Translations under genes and position numbers: made by a program
Shown here: piece after piece, positions 8,872 to 17,776 of the stretch
Position numbering within the stretch: the stretch's first letter is position 1
Layout of the letters: each line of letters opens with the position of its first letter
Notes under the pieces: generated by a model
What the model saw: only the letters and a program-made list of their open reading frames with translations
Told to the model about the DNA's origin: nothing
The model's database searches: none
Source: Parapedobacter lycopersici_A
GTDB lineage: Bacteria; Bacteroidota; Bacteroidia; Sphingobacteriales; Sphingobacteriaceae
Reading direction: 5' to 3'
DNA: 64,000 nt
NCBI RefSeq assembly: GCF_040395035.1
Contig: NZ_JBEBRB010000005.1
Location: 29,124-93,123, forward strand

Positions 8872-10973
8872 TGGTTTTTTTGTTCAATAAGGTGTTTTTC
8901 GAGAAAGTCAGCAACCGCCTGATCCACCAGTACCTGATGCTTATACAACATCCAGTGATGGGTCTCATCCGGTATGACCAAGGTTTCATGCGGGACATCG
9001 TGCTGCTGTAGCCGGCGGACAAGGTCAATACTCTGCTGAAAGTCCACATTCCCATCGTGGTCGCCGTGGATAAGCAGTACCGGCGACCGCCACGTGCCTA
9101 CATACGATACCGGCGAAGCATCCCTCGCCAGGGCAATTGCCCGCTCCGCATCGGGTGCCGGCTCGGCACTTACCGGTGGAATCCGGCCAATATAATTATG
9201 AACCCCATGGATATCCACGCCTGCCGCAAATAGGTCCGAATCCTTGCCCAGCGCCAGCGCAGTAAGGTAACCGCCGTACGACCCGCCATATACCCCAATC
9301 CGGGAGGCATCGACCTGCGGTAAAGCCGCCAGCCATTCGCCCGCGGCTTTGATATCCTGGTATTCCGAAGCACCATATCGACCCGCAAAAAGCGGCTTAT
9401 GAAAATCATAGCCATAGCCAATGCCCAACCGGTAGTTGACCGCCAGTACCACAAAGCCCCGGCTTACCAAGTATTGATTGAGGGCATATGTATTGGCGTA
9501 GTAATCGCCATAGTGCCAACCCAATAGCATCTGTCGCTGCGGGCCGCCGTGGATAAACACGATAGCCGGCTTCTTCGCCGCCCCGCCTTTCGGCTCAAAC
9601 AGCTGGCCATATACAGTCTCACCATCCGGAGCCTTGAATTCCACCCGCTTCGGCACAACCTGCGCAGCATTCTTCAGCGCGTCGGGAATCAGCGCTTCCC
9701 CCAATAGTCGGGCTGCTTTCCCGGTACCGGGCCAATCGACTATGGCAGGCAGTGTGGGGCGGGTTGCCGTAGCGCTGAAAAACACAACGTGTGCTCCATC
9801 CCCGGTAACCGTCGGAAATGTTTCAATACCCGTCCCCGGTGTAAGCACTTCCATAGCCGGCTGGTCCACCGGGACCCGGATCAGGTGCCTGCGGTCGATG
9901 TCATCGCCGTCGGGCCCCGTATTCGCGCTCGCCAGCAACCACATTTTATCGGGAGAAAGCGTGATATGCTCCACCATGAAGTCGCCGGGAGTGAGCAGCA
10001 GCGCTGCCCCGCCCGTTTCGGGTATGGAATACAAGTGCGGCCACCCGTCGTGATAGGAGACGAATGTGATGCGGTTCTTTCCCGCCCAGCGCAGGTTGGT
10101 CCCGCCGTGCGTCGTCGGTACGGCGCCCTGAGGGGTCTGCGGCGACTGCCAGACGCGGCTTCCCACACCCCCGGCAACATCCGCCGTCCAGATCGACCAC
10201 GGGTTTTTTACCGGAGCTAAAATGGAGTCCGGGAGGCCTCCGGAACTATTCCGGCGCACAAAAGCGAGCCGCTTTCCGTCGGGCGACCAGCTCGGCGAGC
10301 TGTCGTATGCAAACGCCGGAACAATCCACTGAACGCGCCGGTCGTCGCCATGGTAAACGCCAATAAAAGAGTGGTCGCCCCGCGCCGACACAAAAGCCAG
10401 CGACCGCCCATCCGGCGACCATTGCAACGAGCCGTTCTCCCCCCGGGCATAAAATAGGGGTTCCGGCTTTTCCGAGCCACCTATCGGGCTGATCCAAACC
10501 TGCCCATCCCGCAGAAACGCCACCCGGTCGTCCCCGGGAGCGATCGCAGGCTCATCCCCGTCACCCAGCAGGACGGGTGCGCCGCCTTCAAAAGGGACGC
10601 TCCAGACCTGAACCTTCGGTGGCGCCGGCAACGAGGCCGGATTTCGCGGCGTGCTGCCGTTATATGCCCCATGATCGCCCCCCTTCACAAAAACAACCCA
10701 TTTTCCGTCGGCCGAGAGCTGCACGCCGGTTATCTCATCGCCAAAATCCGCATCGTAGGCCGTCAATTTACGCAGCACAAACGAAGGCCCTTCGGCAGCA
10801 TACAGGTTTCGGCGGCCCTGTTGGTTAATGGCCAAGACTACCCGGTTTCCCGTCGCCGATGCGCGCAATTCGGAAGGAAAAGGATAAGCAGTAAGCGCTT
10901 CGACAGTGGGCGACTGTGCCATCAGCGGGTTTCCGGAACAACACAGCAAAACTAGTAATGTAAATAACCTCAT
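8868..10973 (-). CDS. Secreted S9 (prolyl oligopeptidase) family peptidase
   Basis: A 701-residue serine peptidase with a signal peptide ending near MAQS (residue 21). Residues 25-430 form a beta-propeller with PD40-type repeats (for example LQWSPDGR and PSWSPDGKRLAFV). The alpha/beta-hydrolase catalytic domain covers about 445-700: Ser565 in YGGSYGG, Asp640 in HGDHD and His672/673 in ETHHW. Such enzymes cleave short peptides, or acyl-aminoacyl peptides, that can enter the propeller. It is first in a tightly packed operon with the double serine hydrolase and the amidase, so stem peptides from the cell wall are an attractive substrate. General peptide nutrition is the alternative. Confidence 0.92.
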   Translation of the reverse strand: MRLFTLLVLLCCSGNPLMAQSPTVEALTAYPFPSELRASATGNRVVLAINQQGRRNLYAAEGPSFVLRKLTAYDADFGDEITGVQLSADGKWVVFVKGGDHGAYNGSTPRNPASLPAPPKVQVWSVPFEGGAPVLLGDGDEPAIAPGDDRVAFLRDGQVWISPIGGSEKPEPLFYARGENGSLQWSPDGRSLAFVSARGDHSFIGVYHGDDRRVQWIVPAFAYDSSPSWSPDGKRLAFVRRNSSGGLPDSILAPVKNPWSIWTADVAGGVGSRVWQSPQTPQGAVPTTHGGTNLRWAGKNRITFVSYHDGWPHLYSIPETGGAALLLTPGDFMVEHITLSPDKMWLLASANTGPDGDDIDRRHLIRVPVDQPAMEVLTPGTGIETFPTVTGDGAHVVFFSATATRPTLPAIVDWPGTGKAARLLGEALIPDALKNAAQVVPKRVEFKAPDGETVYGQLFEPKGGAAKKPAIVFIHGGPQRQMLLGWHYGDYYANTYALNQYLVSRGFVVLAVNYRLGIGYGYDFHKPLFAGRYGASEYQDIKAAGEWLAALPQVDASRIGVYGGSYGGYLTALALGKDSDLFAAGVDIHGVHNYIGRIPPVSAEPAPDAERAIALARDASPVSYVGTWRSPVLLIHGDHDGNVDFQQSIDLVRRLQQHDVPHETLVIPDETHHWMLYKHQVLVDQAVADFLEKHLIEQKNQ

Positions 10974-11007
10974 GCGTTCTATTTAGGTGTTCATCGATCG
11001 CGCGGGC

Positions 11008-11021
11008 CCGGCAATTGCCGG
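11008..11021. repeat. Perfect 14-bp palindrome in the S9/murF divergent region
   Basis: CCGGCAATTGCCGG lies in the 223-bp gap between the divergent S9 peptidase and murF genes, 35 bp from the peptidase start. It may be a protein-binding site or just a chance GC-rich palindrome. The rest of the gap holds no evident gene. Confidence 0.3.
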
Positions 11022-11184
11022 TGCCGCGTTGGATGGTTAGTACAAGAAAAACTCTTTTTGGAGAAACAAGGATAAGTAAAATAGTTGAATATGCCAATAA
11101 GCCAATGGGATCACCTAGATTGAATCATTGAAAAACCTTCGGGCGGACAGGTATGAAAATGGTAAAAAAGAATCTTTTTTTACC

Positions 11185-11192
11185 TAAACTTG
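11185..11192 (+). promoter_or_regulatory. Candidate -7 box for murF, 4 nt from the ATG
   Basis: TAAACTTG has one mismatch to the Bacteroidota -7 consensus TAnnTTTG. Only four bases separate it from the murF start codon, so transcription from it would begin at or next to the ATG. No -33 TTG is found at the right distance. Confidence 0.35.
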
Positions 11193-11196
11193 TACC

Positions 11197-12498
11197 ATGC
11201 AACCCGCATCGTTATACCGCTATTACCAAGAGTGCCCGAGGATATCCACCGATACCCGCGCCATTAAACCCAATAGTCTTTTTTTTGCCCTTAAGGGTGC
11301 CCATTTCAATGGCAATGCGTTTGCCGCGGAGGCTCTTGAAAAAGGGGCCCGCTATGCTGTCATCGATGAGCCACGGTATCGGCAGGACGATCGCTTTGTA
11401 TTGGTGGCGGACACGCTGGCTGCTTTACAGGAATTGGCCCGGTATCACCGCGAGCAGCTCCGGATTCCCATTATCGGCATTACCGGCAGCAATGGCAAAA
11501 CCACCACCAAGGAGCTGTTGCACGCCGTGCTATCCCGAACGTTCAACACCTACGCGACCCAGGGGAACCTCAACAACCACATCGGCGTGCCGCTCACATT
11601 ATTGTCCCTGGATAGGCAAACGCAGCTGGCCATTGTCGAAATGGGGGCCAACCACCCCGGCGAAATCGCGTTTCTCTGCAACATCGCCCAACCTACCCAC
11701 GGACTTATTACGAATGTCGGCAAGGCTCATCTGGAGGGTTTTGGCGGTTTTGAAGGGGTCATGCGGACCAAAGGGGAGCTTTACGACTACCTGGCGGGCC
11801 ATGGCGGTACTGTTTTTTTACAGCAGGACAACCCGAATCTGCGGGAAATGGCCGAATCACGAGCCATTAACCAACCGGTTACCTACGGCTTTTCGGAAGG
11901 TAACGACGTCGTCGGTATACTGCAATCGGCCGATCCCGTACTGGAAATACAGTGGCATGCCCACGGTAGCCATACACATCATACGGTAACCACGCGGCTT
12001 ACCGGCGCTTACAATACCGAAAACCTGTTGGCCGCGGTTTGCGTTGGCCGGCATTTCGGTGTCAGCGCAACTGACATTAACAAAGGGCTTACCGATTACA
12101 CACCGTCCAACAATCGATCGCAGCTGACCAAAACAGCAGCCAATACCGTTATCCGCGATTACTACAACGCCAATGCCAGCAGCATGGCTGCGGCGCTCGA
12201 AAACCTGAAGCTGCTCAAGGCCGACCGCAAAGTAATTATCCTGGGTGATATGTTTGAGTTGGGCGAGGCATCTCCCGAAGAACACCGGAAACTGGTAGAC
12301 CTTGCCTGTGCAATGGGGGTCGACCGGGTGCTGTTTGTGGGTCATGAGTTCGCACGGCATAAGCGTCCCGGGGCCGAATTCCACGATACGACCGATGCAG
12401 CTAAAGCCGCATTACAGCTTCGTCCAATAACCGGCGCCCTGGTACTCCTCAAGGCTTCCCGGAGTATGGCCTTCGAAAAACTGATGGATAGCCTCTAA
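11197..12498 (+). CDS. murF: UDP-MurNAc-tripeptide--D-alanyl-D-alanine ligase
   Basis: Adds D-Ala-D-Ala to the UDP-MurNAc tripeptide, the last cytoplasmic step of peptidoglycan precursor synthesis. The 433-residue Mur ligase has the N-terminal substrate domain with STDTR and LFFALKG, the ATP loop GITGSNGKTTT (94-104), the central GNLNNHIGVPLT and EMGANHPGEI segments, and a C-terminal domain with YNANASSMAAAL. The length is normal. It is not inside a dcw cluster but alone, divergent from the wall-degrading operon and convergent with the next gene (4-bp overlap). The shared divergent gap could allow synthesis and turnover to be coordinated, which is speculation. Confidence 0.97.
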   Translation: MQPASLYRYYQECPRISTDTRAIKPNSLFFALKGAHFNGNAFAAEALEKGARYAVIDEPRYRQDDRFVLVADTLAALQELARYHREQLRIPIIGITGSNGKTTTKELLHAVLSRTFNTYATQGNLNNHIGVPLTLLSLDRQTQLAIVEMGANHPGEIAFLCNIAQPTHGLITNVGKAHLEGFGGFEGVMRTKGELYDYLAGHGGTVFLQQDNPNLREMAESRAINQPVTYGFSEGNDVVGILQSADPVLEIQWHAHGSHTHHTVTTRLTGAYNTENLLAAVCVGRHFGVSATDINKGLTDYTPSNNRSQLTKTAANTVIRDYYNANASSMAAALENLKLLKADRKVIILGDMFELGEASPEEHRKLVDLACAMGVDRVLFVGHEFARHKRPGAEFHDTTDAAKAALQLRPITGALVLLKASRSMAFEKLMDSL

Positions 12499-12854
12499 TC
12501 CCGGGGCTTGCCGCCAAATATACCCCCCAGCAATAACTGGATCAGTGCGACAACCAGCGCGAACACCGCCGCCCACCAGAAGTTGGCCACATCAAACTTG
12601 CTGCCCATCAAGTAGCTGGTGAATTGCACCATCAGCACCGTGATAATAAATGAAACGAGCCCCAGCGTCAGAATGTTCAACGGCAGGGTAAACAGCCGCA
12701 ATACCGTACCTACAGTGGCATTTACCAATGCGATAATTAATCCGGCCAATACCGCCCACCAGAATCCCGCCACCTGTACCGCTGAATCGGGAAGGATATA
12801 GGCCCCTACGAAAATGGCTAATCCTGTCAATAGCACGTCAATGATAAAACGCAT
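12495..12854 (-). CDS. Holin-4 superfamily small membrane protein
   Basis: 119 residues with four hydrophobic segments: an N-terminal FIIDVLLTGLAIFVGAYIL, then the AVLAGLIIALVNATVG pattern, a third near LGLVSFIITVLMV, and a C-terminal FWWAAVFALVVALIQLLLG. This matches the phage_holin_4_2 family (YvlD-like), which despite its name is a widespread chromosomal membrane protein of unclear role. The 3' end overlaps murF by 4 bp in convergent orientation. No phage genes are nearby, so it is not evidence of a prophage. Confidence 0.82.
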   Translation of the reverse strand: MRFIIDVLLTGLAIFVGAYILPDSAVQVAGFWWAVLAGLIIALVNATVGTVLRLFTLPLNILTLGLVSFIITVLMVQFTSYLMGSKFDVANFWWAAVFALVVALIQLLLGGIFGGKPRD

Positions 12855-12998
12855 GTTGTTTAAGCTTTAAGGTGAATCATTAGTTAAGGATAAATAAGGT
12901 TTTATGCCTTTTTGTTTTACGGCAACACGATAAAATTAACAAATTTATTGTGGAATTTACACCGGTCGTCCATCTATACCCATAGAAACGAACCAATT

Positions 12999-13706
12999 AT
13001 GGACTACATCATCCAAACCGATGCGCTGGATTTTCAGTATGCAGCGGGTAAAAAGGTGCTTAACGGAGTTTCACTCCATGTGCCCAAAGGCTCAATCTAC
13101 GGCTTTCTGGGGCCAAATGGTGCGGGAAAATCGACAACCATGATGTTGCTTACGGGGCTTATCCCCCAACAGGGAGGTGCCATCCACCTGTTCGGCGTGC
13201 CATTGCAGCAGCAGTTGCCCCACGTGTTTACCAAGGTGGGCGCATTGGTGGAACAACCCGCATTGTACCTGCACCTCAGCGGTATTAACAACCTCCGTTA
13301 CATGGCCAGGTTGCGGGGTATCGATGAAAAGAAAATTCCGCATGCCCTGGCCCAGGTGGGGCTTACCCAGGATGGCAGGCGCAGGGTCCGTCAGTATTCC
13401 CTGGGTATGAAACAGCGGCTGGCCATTGCCATGGCGCTGCTGGGGGAGCCGGAATTGCTGATCCTGGATGAGCCGGTCAATGGGCTTGACCCACACGGCA
13501 TGATGGAAATCCGGCAGCTGCTGGTACGGCTTAACAAGGAACGGGGTATAACCGTCTTCATTTCCAGCCACTTACTAGCCGAAATTGAGAAAATGTGCAC
13601 GCACATCGGAGTCATCCACCAGGGGGAGCTAAAATTCGAGGGACCGGTCAACGCCGGAAACAACCTTGAACAGTGGTTTATGTCGTTAACCAGTAATCTA
13701 AATTGA
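12999..13706 (+). CDS. ABC transporter ATP-binding protein (BcrA-like)
   Basis: The 235-residue ATPase begins at the ATG at 12999; an in-frame extension to 12912 lacks conserved sequence. It carries Walker A GPNGAGKST (38-46), the signature YSLGMKQRL near 130 and Walker B LLILDEPVNGLDPHG near 150, followed by the switch His in ISSHLLAEIE. The organisation resembles single-domain exporters of the bacitracin/lantibiotic-immunity type. It is 6 bp upstream of its presumed partner, the permease-thioredoxin fusion. The substrate is unknown; export or membrane protection are both possible. No precursor peptide gene was found beside it. Confidence 0.93.
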   Translation: MDYIIQTDALDFQYAAGKKVLNGVSLHVPKGSIYGFLGPNGAGKSTTMMLLTGLIPQQGGAIHLFGVPLQQQLPHVFTKVGALVEQPALYLHLSGINNLRYMARLRGIDEKKIPHALAQVGLTQDGRRRVRQYSLGMKQRLAIAMALLGEPELLILDEPVNGLDPHGMMEIRQLLVRLNKERGITVFISSHLLAEIEKMCTHIGVIHQGELKFEGPVNAGNNLEQWFMSLTSNLN

Positions 13707-13712
13707 CTTCAC

Positions 13713-15923
13713 ATGATCACTTCTACGCGAACTTCATTTACTGCGACGCTACGGGCAGAGCACATCAAGAAAAAAGGAACGGGCATCTATATAATGAGCG
13801 CGCTAATGGGGGCGCTGTTCCCCTTAATGACGCTGTTCATTATCCTTTATCGGAATATTCAGCAAACGAAGCCCTTTGCTTATTCGTTCTACCTGAACTT
13901 CATCACGGAATCCACGATTCCGTTTGCGAACTTCTTCTTTCCGTTGCTGATTATTGTGCTCACCAGCAGGGTCACGCAGCTTGATCATCGAACCGGCGGA
14001 TGGCGTCTCATGGAGTTGCAGCCCCTGGCCAAGACTGCGATCTATTTTTCCAAGTTTTCCGTTGTGCTCATCAGTAACACCATAGCCATCGGCACGCTGA
14101 TCCTGTCCGGATTGGTGATGGGCTGGATTACGCTTAGGCTCACCGGCGTACCGACCAATGCGGTGCTGGATATTCCGTACCTGGCGCTCCTTCAACTCGC
14201 TGCCCGGCTCTTCGTGGCAAGCCTGTATGTTGCGGCAGTGCAGTATGTAATCGCCGTACTGATACCGGGTTTTATCTGGTCCGTTCTGGTTGGATTCGGT
14301 GGGTTATTGGGCGGCTCGCTACTCCGGTCGCAGGGACTCAACTTCGATTGGTATCCTTATCATATCCTTTCTCGCGATTATAGCATCAGAAGCGACCTGG
14401 GTTACTGGCTTACTTATACCGATGCTGTCTGCCTGTGTTTGGCCACCCTGCTGTTATACGTCGGATTTCAGTGGTATCGTCATAAAACCTTAAAACGAGC
14501 GTTTTTTAGTCCGCTGTCGCGGTCGTTGCCGCTGGCAGCGGTAGGGGTCGTCTTCGGTGGCCTGACAGGCTACCTGTTGATTCCCAAAATATCCCCGCCC
14601 TATAAGGCTACTGTCTTGGCGGGAGAAATAGACACGTCATTGCCGTTGCGTGCACTATATGTTATCAATCCGGTCCTGCACGACACCCTTGCCACCATAC
14701 CCATCAACGAAAATAAATTCCACCATGTTTTTCCGGATGATATTGCCAACGATTACTATGTCGTCCTGTTCGATGATTATTTTGGAAAACAGCTTTACTT
14801 TGGTGGAACCGACAGCATCTACATCAAAGCCCGGTTAAATGAACAGGCAAATGCCTTAACGGTAACCGGCACCCGGCTCGCGGAAAACCAGCTTCCACCG
14901 CCAGCACAGGTCCAATCGATAGCCAATCATTACTTACAACAGCATATTTTCCTGGATAACCCAGCGGGTTTCAGCGCGGCAATCCACCAGGAATGGAAGA
15001 AAGCCCTGCGCGGACGCAAACGTTTCAAAACGGTGGACGGCTACACCACCCGCGACGATTTTAATGCACGTGCCGACAAGCTGCTCGCCGTACAGTACCT
15101 CAACTACTGGAACACGTATCGGCAAGATCGCCTTGCCGCATTTCCGGATGAAAGTACCGAACTGACTCCTGAAATGCGGGAAATAAGTGCGCGGGTGTCA
15201 TTAACCGATGGGCAACTGCTGGGTAATGAGACCTACATGGAATATGTGGTATACCGCCTCACCGCTTCCAACCAAACCAATATCTGGCAGGATATAAAGG
15301 CGCTCGAGGGCATAAGCACCTTACCCGAAGGCGACTTCAGGAACAAGGCCCTTTATTGGCAGCTGGATAAAAGTCTGAACAGCATTACGGACGGATCCGA
15401 GCGGGCCGCGCTGATTGATCGGTATGCGGGGTTAATTTCCGACGGGCACCTAAACGGACGGCTAATGCAAACTTATTACCGGTTGCAGCGCTTGAATGCA
15501 GGGGTGGCCGCACCCATATTTCAGGCGATGGACTTAACCGGTAACGCGGTATCGCTGGACGATCTCCGCGGCCAGCACCTGCTTATTGATGTTTGGGCGA
15601 CCTGGTGTGCGCCATGCAAAAAGCTGTCTCCGCTTTTTGAAAAATTGGCAATCAAATATAAGGACCAGCCGGTTCGTTTTCTTGCGCTTAGTGTCGACCG
15701 CGACGAAAGCAAGTGGCACATTGACGCTAAAAACAAATCTGAATCGGTATTGCAATGGCGGGTGCTGGACAACGGCTCCTTCGGGCGGGAATACCGCGCT
15801 TCCGTGATTCCCCAGTTCATTTTTATCGATCCCGAGGGTCGCTTCGTCCACGCCAAAATGCCGCTGCCTTCGGAAAGCGCCTTTGAAATCCTGCTACGCA
15901 ATGCACTGGGGATGGCGGATTGA
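13713..15923 (+). CDS. ABC-2-like permease fused to a C-terminal thioredoxin (TlpA-like) domain
   Basis: A 736-residue fusion. Residues about 20-290 contain roughly seven hydrophobic helices like an ABC-2 permease of the BcrB kind. A soluble middle region (about 300-590) rich in charged residues is unassigned. The last 140 residues are a thioredoxin-like domain of the TlpA/ResA group, with DVWATWCAPCKK (WCAPC at 631-635) and the cis-Pro stretch ASVIPQFIFID. An odd number of helices with the N-terminus inside would place the thioredoxin domain in the periplasm. It follows the ATPase gene by 6 bp. Separate TlpA lipoproteins are common in this phylum, but fusion to a permease is unusual. No frameshift or merged gene boundary is visible within it. 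Confidence 0.88.
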   Translation: MITSTRTSFTATLRAEHIKKKGTGIYIMSALMGALFPLMTLFIILYRNIQQTKPFAYSFYLNFITESTIPFANFFFPLLIIVLTSRVTQLDHRTGGWRLMELQPLAKTAIYFSKFSVVLISNTIAIGTLILSGLVMGWITLRLTGVPTNAVLDIPYLALLQLAARLFVASLYVAAVQYVIAVLIPGFIWSVLVGFGGLLGGSLLRSQGLNFDWYPYHILSRDYSIRSDLGYWLTYTDAVCLCLATLLLYVGFQWYRHKTLKRAFFSPLSRSLPLAAVGVVFGGLTGYLLIPKISPPYKATVLAGEIDTSLPLRALYVINPVLHDTLATIPINENKFHHVFPDDIANDYYVVLFDDYFGKQLYFGGTDSIYIKARLNEQANALTVTGTRLAENQLPPPAQVQSIANHYLQQHIFLDNPAGFSAAIHQEWKKALRGRKRFKTVDGYTTRDDFNARADKLLAVQYLNYWNTYRQDRLAAFPDESTELTPEMREISARVSLTDGQLLGNETYMEYVVYRLTASNQTNIWQDIKALEGISTLPEGDFRNKALYWQLDKSLNSITDGSERAALIDRYAGLISDGHLNGRLMQTYYRLQRLNAGVAAPIFQAMDLTGNAVSLDDLRGQHLLIDVWATWCAPCKKLSPLFEKLAIKYKDQPVRFLALSVDRDESKWHIDAKNKSESVLQWRVLDNGSFGREYRASVIPQFIFIDPEGRFVHAKMPLPSESAFEILLRNALGMAD

Positions 15924-16037
15924 ATAATACAACGGTAATATATCCGTTAAATACAGCAGGGGATTTTGTATTGGGGCCATATTACCCTAATTTAGCCGCG
16001 CATAATTTTCGTCCATCACTTAATAGTTAATCGCATA

Positions 16038-17231
16038 GTGCAATACGTATTCAGACTCGCTTTCTTATTTCTTTTGTTTACCGCGCTTGTCGCATCATGT
16101 ACGTCTTCCGAAAAGAGAAAAATCCGCGCCGCAAAAAAACAGCACGAAAAAGATAGCCTGGCATTGGTCTACGATAGCGCTGGGGCAGACCCCCGGCTCG
16201 ATGCATTTATGCAGCGGTTGCACCGCAGATCCGGATTCAACGGGAACGTGCTGGTGGCCAAAAACGGCAAAATCATTTACCAGAATGCCTTCGGCTGGGC
16301 AGATTACCTGCACAAAGACAGCCTGAACATCACGTCTCAATTTGAGCTGGCATCGGTTTCCAAGCCGCTGACAGCGACGGCTGTACTCCAACTCTGGGAA
16401 GCAGAGAAAATCTCACTTGATCAAACGGTGGACGAATTTTTTCCGAATTTTCCATATCCCGGTATTACCATTAAGATGTTGCTCAGCCATCGTTCCGGCT
16501 TGACCAATTACCTGTATTTTACCGATAAGGTGTGGCCCGACCGGCAAAAGGGGATGACGAATATGGACGTCATGGCGCTCTTCGAAAAGCACAAGCCGGA
16601 GAGGTATGCCAGTCCGGATGTACGGTATTTTTATAACAACACCAACTACATGATCCTCGCCGCCATCGTGGAAAAGGTAACCGGGCAGGATTTTGCGGTC
16701 TATATGCAGGAAAATGTATTCGGTCCGGCAGGAATGAAAAATACGGCGGTGTATTCCAAGGCGGTATATGAAAAAATACCGGTCAAAGTCATTGGCCACG
16801 ACCGGGTATGGCGCCGTTCGGTTGTCCAGAATTTTCAGGATGGCCCCGTGGGGGATAAGGGTACGTACAGTACCGTGCAGGACCTCTTCCTGTTTGACCG
16901 CGCCCTGCGGGATGGGCGTCTGCTCAAAATGGAGACGCAGGACTCGGCCTATGTCGGCCGCAGCAAGGCCATTAAAACGCTGTTTAATTACGGCTATGGC
17001 TGGCGTACGTTTGATCCGGGCAATCACCAGGTGGTTTACCACACCGGCTGGTGGCACGGTTTCCGCAGCCTGTTTATCCGCGACCTAAAAAAAGACATCA
17101 CCATTGTTTTGCTGACCAATATGGTCAATGCCAGCCTGCTCCACCTGGATGAATTGTATGAAATTCTCGACATGCCCGTCATCCGGCAGGCGGCTTATTC
17201 GGCACAGGGTGAATTTGCGGGCGATGAATAG
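16038..17231 (+). CDS. Serine hydrolase lipoprotein, class C beta-lactamase-like (S12)
   Basis: A 397-residue protein from a GTG start; this start is needed to keep the lipoprotein signal, with lipobox LVASC (Cys21). The S12 catalytic set is complete: SVSK with Ser106 and Lys109, YNN in RYFYNNTNYM, and HTG in YHTGWWHGF. Members act as D,D-peptidases, D-aminopeptidases or esterases and only rarely as true beta-lactamases. It stands alone, 114 bp after the permease-thioredoxin gene, so membership of that operon is uncertain. It resembles the first domain of the double protein at 6463-8871 in fold but lacks the second domain. Confidence 0.92.
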   Translation: MQYVFRLAFLFLLFTALVASCTSSEKRKIRAAKKQHEKDSLALVYDSAGADPRLDAFMQRLHRRSGFNGNVLVAKNGKIIYQNAFGWADYLHKDSLNITSQFELASVSKPLTATAVLQLWEAEKISLDQTVDEFFPNFPYPGITIKMLLSHRSGLTNYLYFTDKVWPDRQKGMTNMDVMALFEKHKPERYASPDVRYFYNNTNYMILAAIVEKVTGQDFAVYMQENVFGPAGMKNTAVYSKAVYEKIPVKVIGHDRVWRRSVVQNFQDGPVGDKGTYSTVQDLFLFDRALRDGRLLKMETQDSAYVGRSKAIKTLFNYGYGWRTFDPGNHQVVYHTGWWHGFRSLFIRDLKKDITIVLLTNMVNASLLHLDELYEILDMPVIRQAAYSAQGEFAGDE

Positions 17232-17241
17232 CAGAAAACCG

Positions 17242-17249
17242 TATCTTTG
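17242..17249 (+). promoter_or_regulatory. -7 box TATCTTTG upstream of the CoA-binding gene
   Basis: Exact match to TAnnTTTG, 18 nt before the ATG at 17268. It argues that the gene starts at that ATG or at the in-frame GTG at 17256, not further upstream. No well-spaced -33 TTG is present. Confidence 0.55.
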
Positions 17250-17267
17250 TATATCGTGCTCGACGTC

Positions 17268-17633
17268 ATGGACAAAAAGAAAACACTCATCATCGGGGCA
17301 ACACCCAACCCTTCCAGGTACGCGTACCTCGCGGCACACCGACTGGTTGATGCGGGCCATGAAATTGTCAACATCGGAATAAAAAAAGGCGAGGTTGCCG
17401 GTGTTGCTATTCAGCCTGCGGGAGATCCGTTGCCGGACATTCACAGCATTACCCTCTATATCGGCCCACAGACGCAACCCCTGTATTACGATTACATCAT
17501 CCGCACCAAGCCACAGCGTCTCATCTTTAATCCCGGCACTGAAAATCCGGAACTGGAAGCACGGGCGCAGGCCGCAGGGATTGATACCATTCAGGCCTGC
17601 ACGCTTGTTTTGCTTTCCACCAACCAATATTAA
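17268..17633 (+). CDS. CoA-binding domain protein (YccU-like)
   Basis: 121 residues from the ATG at 17268 form a single Rossmann-like CoA-binding domain. Features are the opening LIIGATPNPSRYAYLAAHRL, the strand-turn GHEIVNIGIKKGEVAG, and the C-terminal LIFNPGTENPELEARA and ACTLVLLST. The family has a succinyl-CoA-synthetase-like fold and no settled function. The start is chosen because a strong -7 box at 17242-17249 overlaps the in-frame TTG upstream. Confidence 0.85.
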   Translation: MDKKKTLIIGATPNPSRYAYLAAHRLVDAGHEIVNIGIKKGEVAGVAIQPAGDPLPDIHSITLYIGPQTQPLYYDYIIRTKPQRLIFNPGTENPELEARAQAAGIDTIQACTLVLLSTNQY

Positions 17634-17776
17634 GGGTGTGCCCGCCCTATTGCTAACTTCCGGGAGATTAGTTACCTTAGCCTTCGAAAGCAAATTCATC
17701 GCTGAAATCGGGGAGTTGAACGGACTTTGGCAATGATAACGGCCGGCTACGCACTTTTTATCGTACATTATTACCC

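Noticed and set aside
12495..12854. Prophage remnant because of the holin-like gene
   Set aside because: The family is chromosomal in many bacteria and there are no phage structural, integrase or lysis genes nearby.
12912..15923. Lantibiotic or bacteriocin gene cluster around the BcrA-like ABC genes
   Set aside because: No precursor peptide, modification enzyme or peptidase gene is adjacent.
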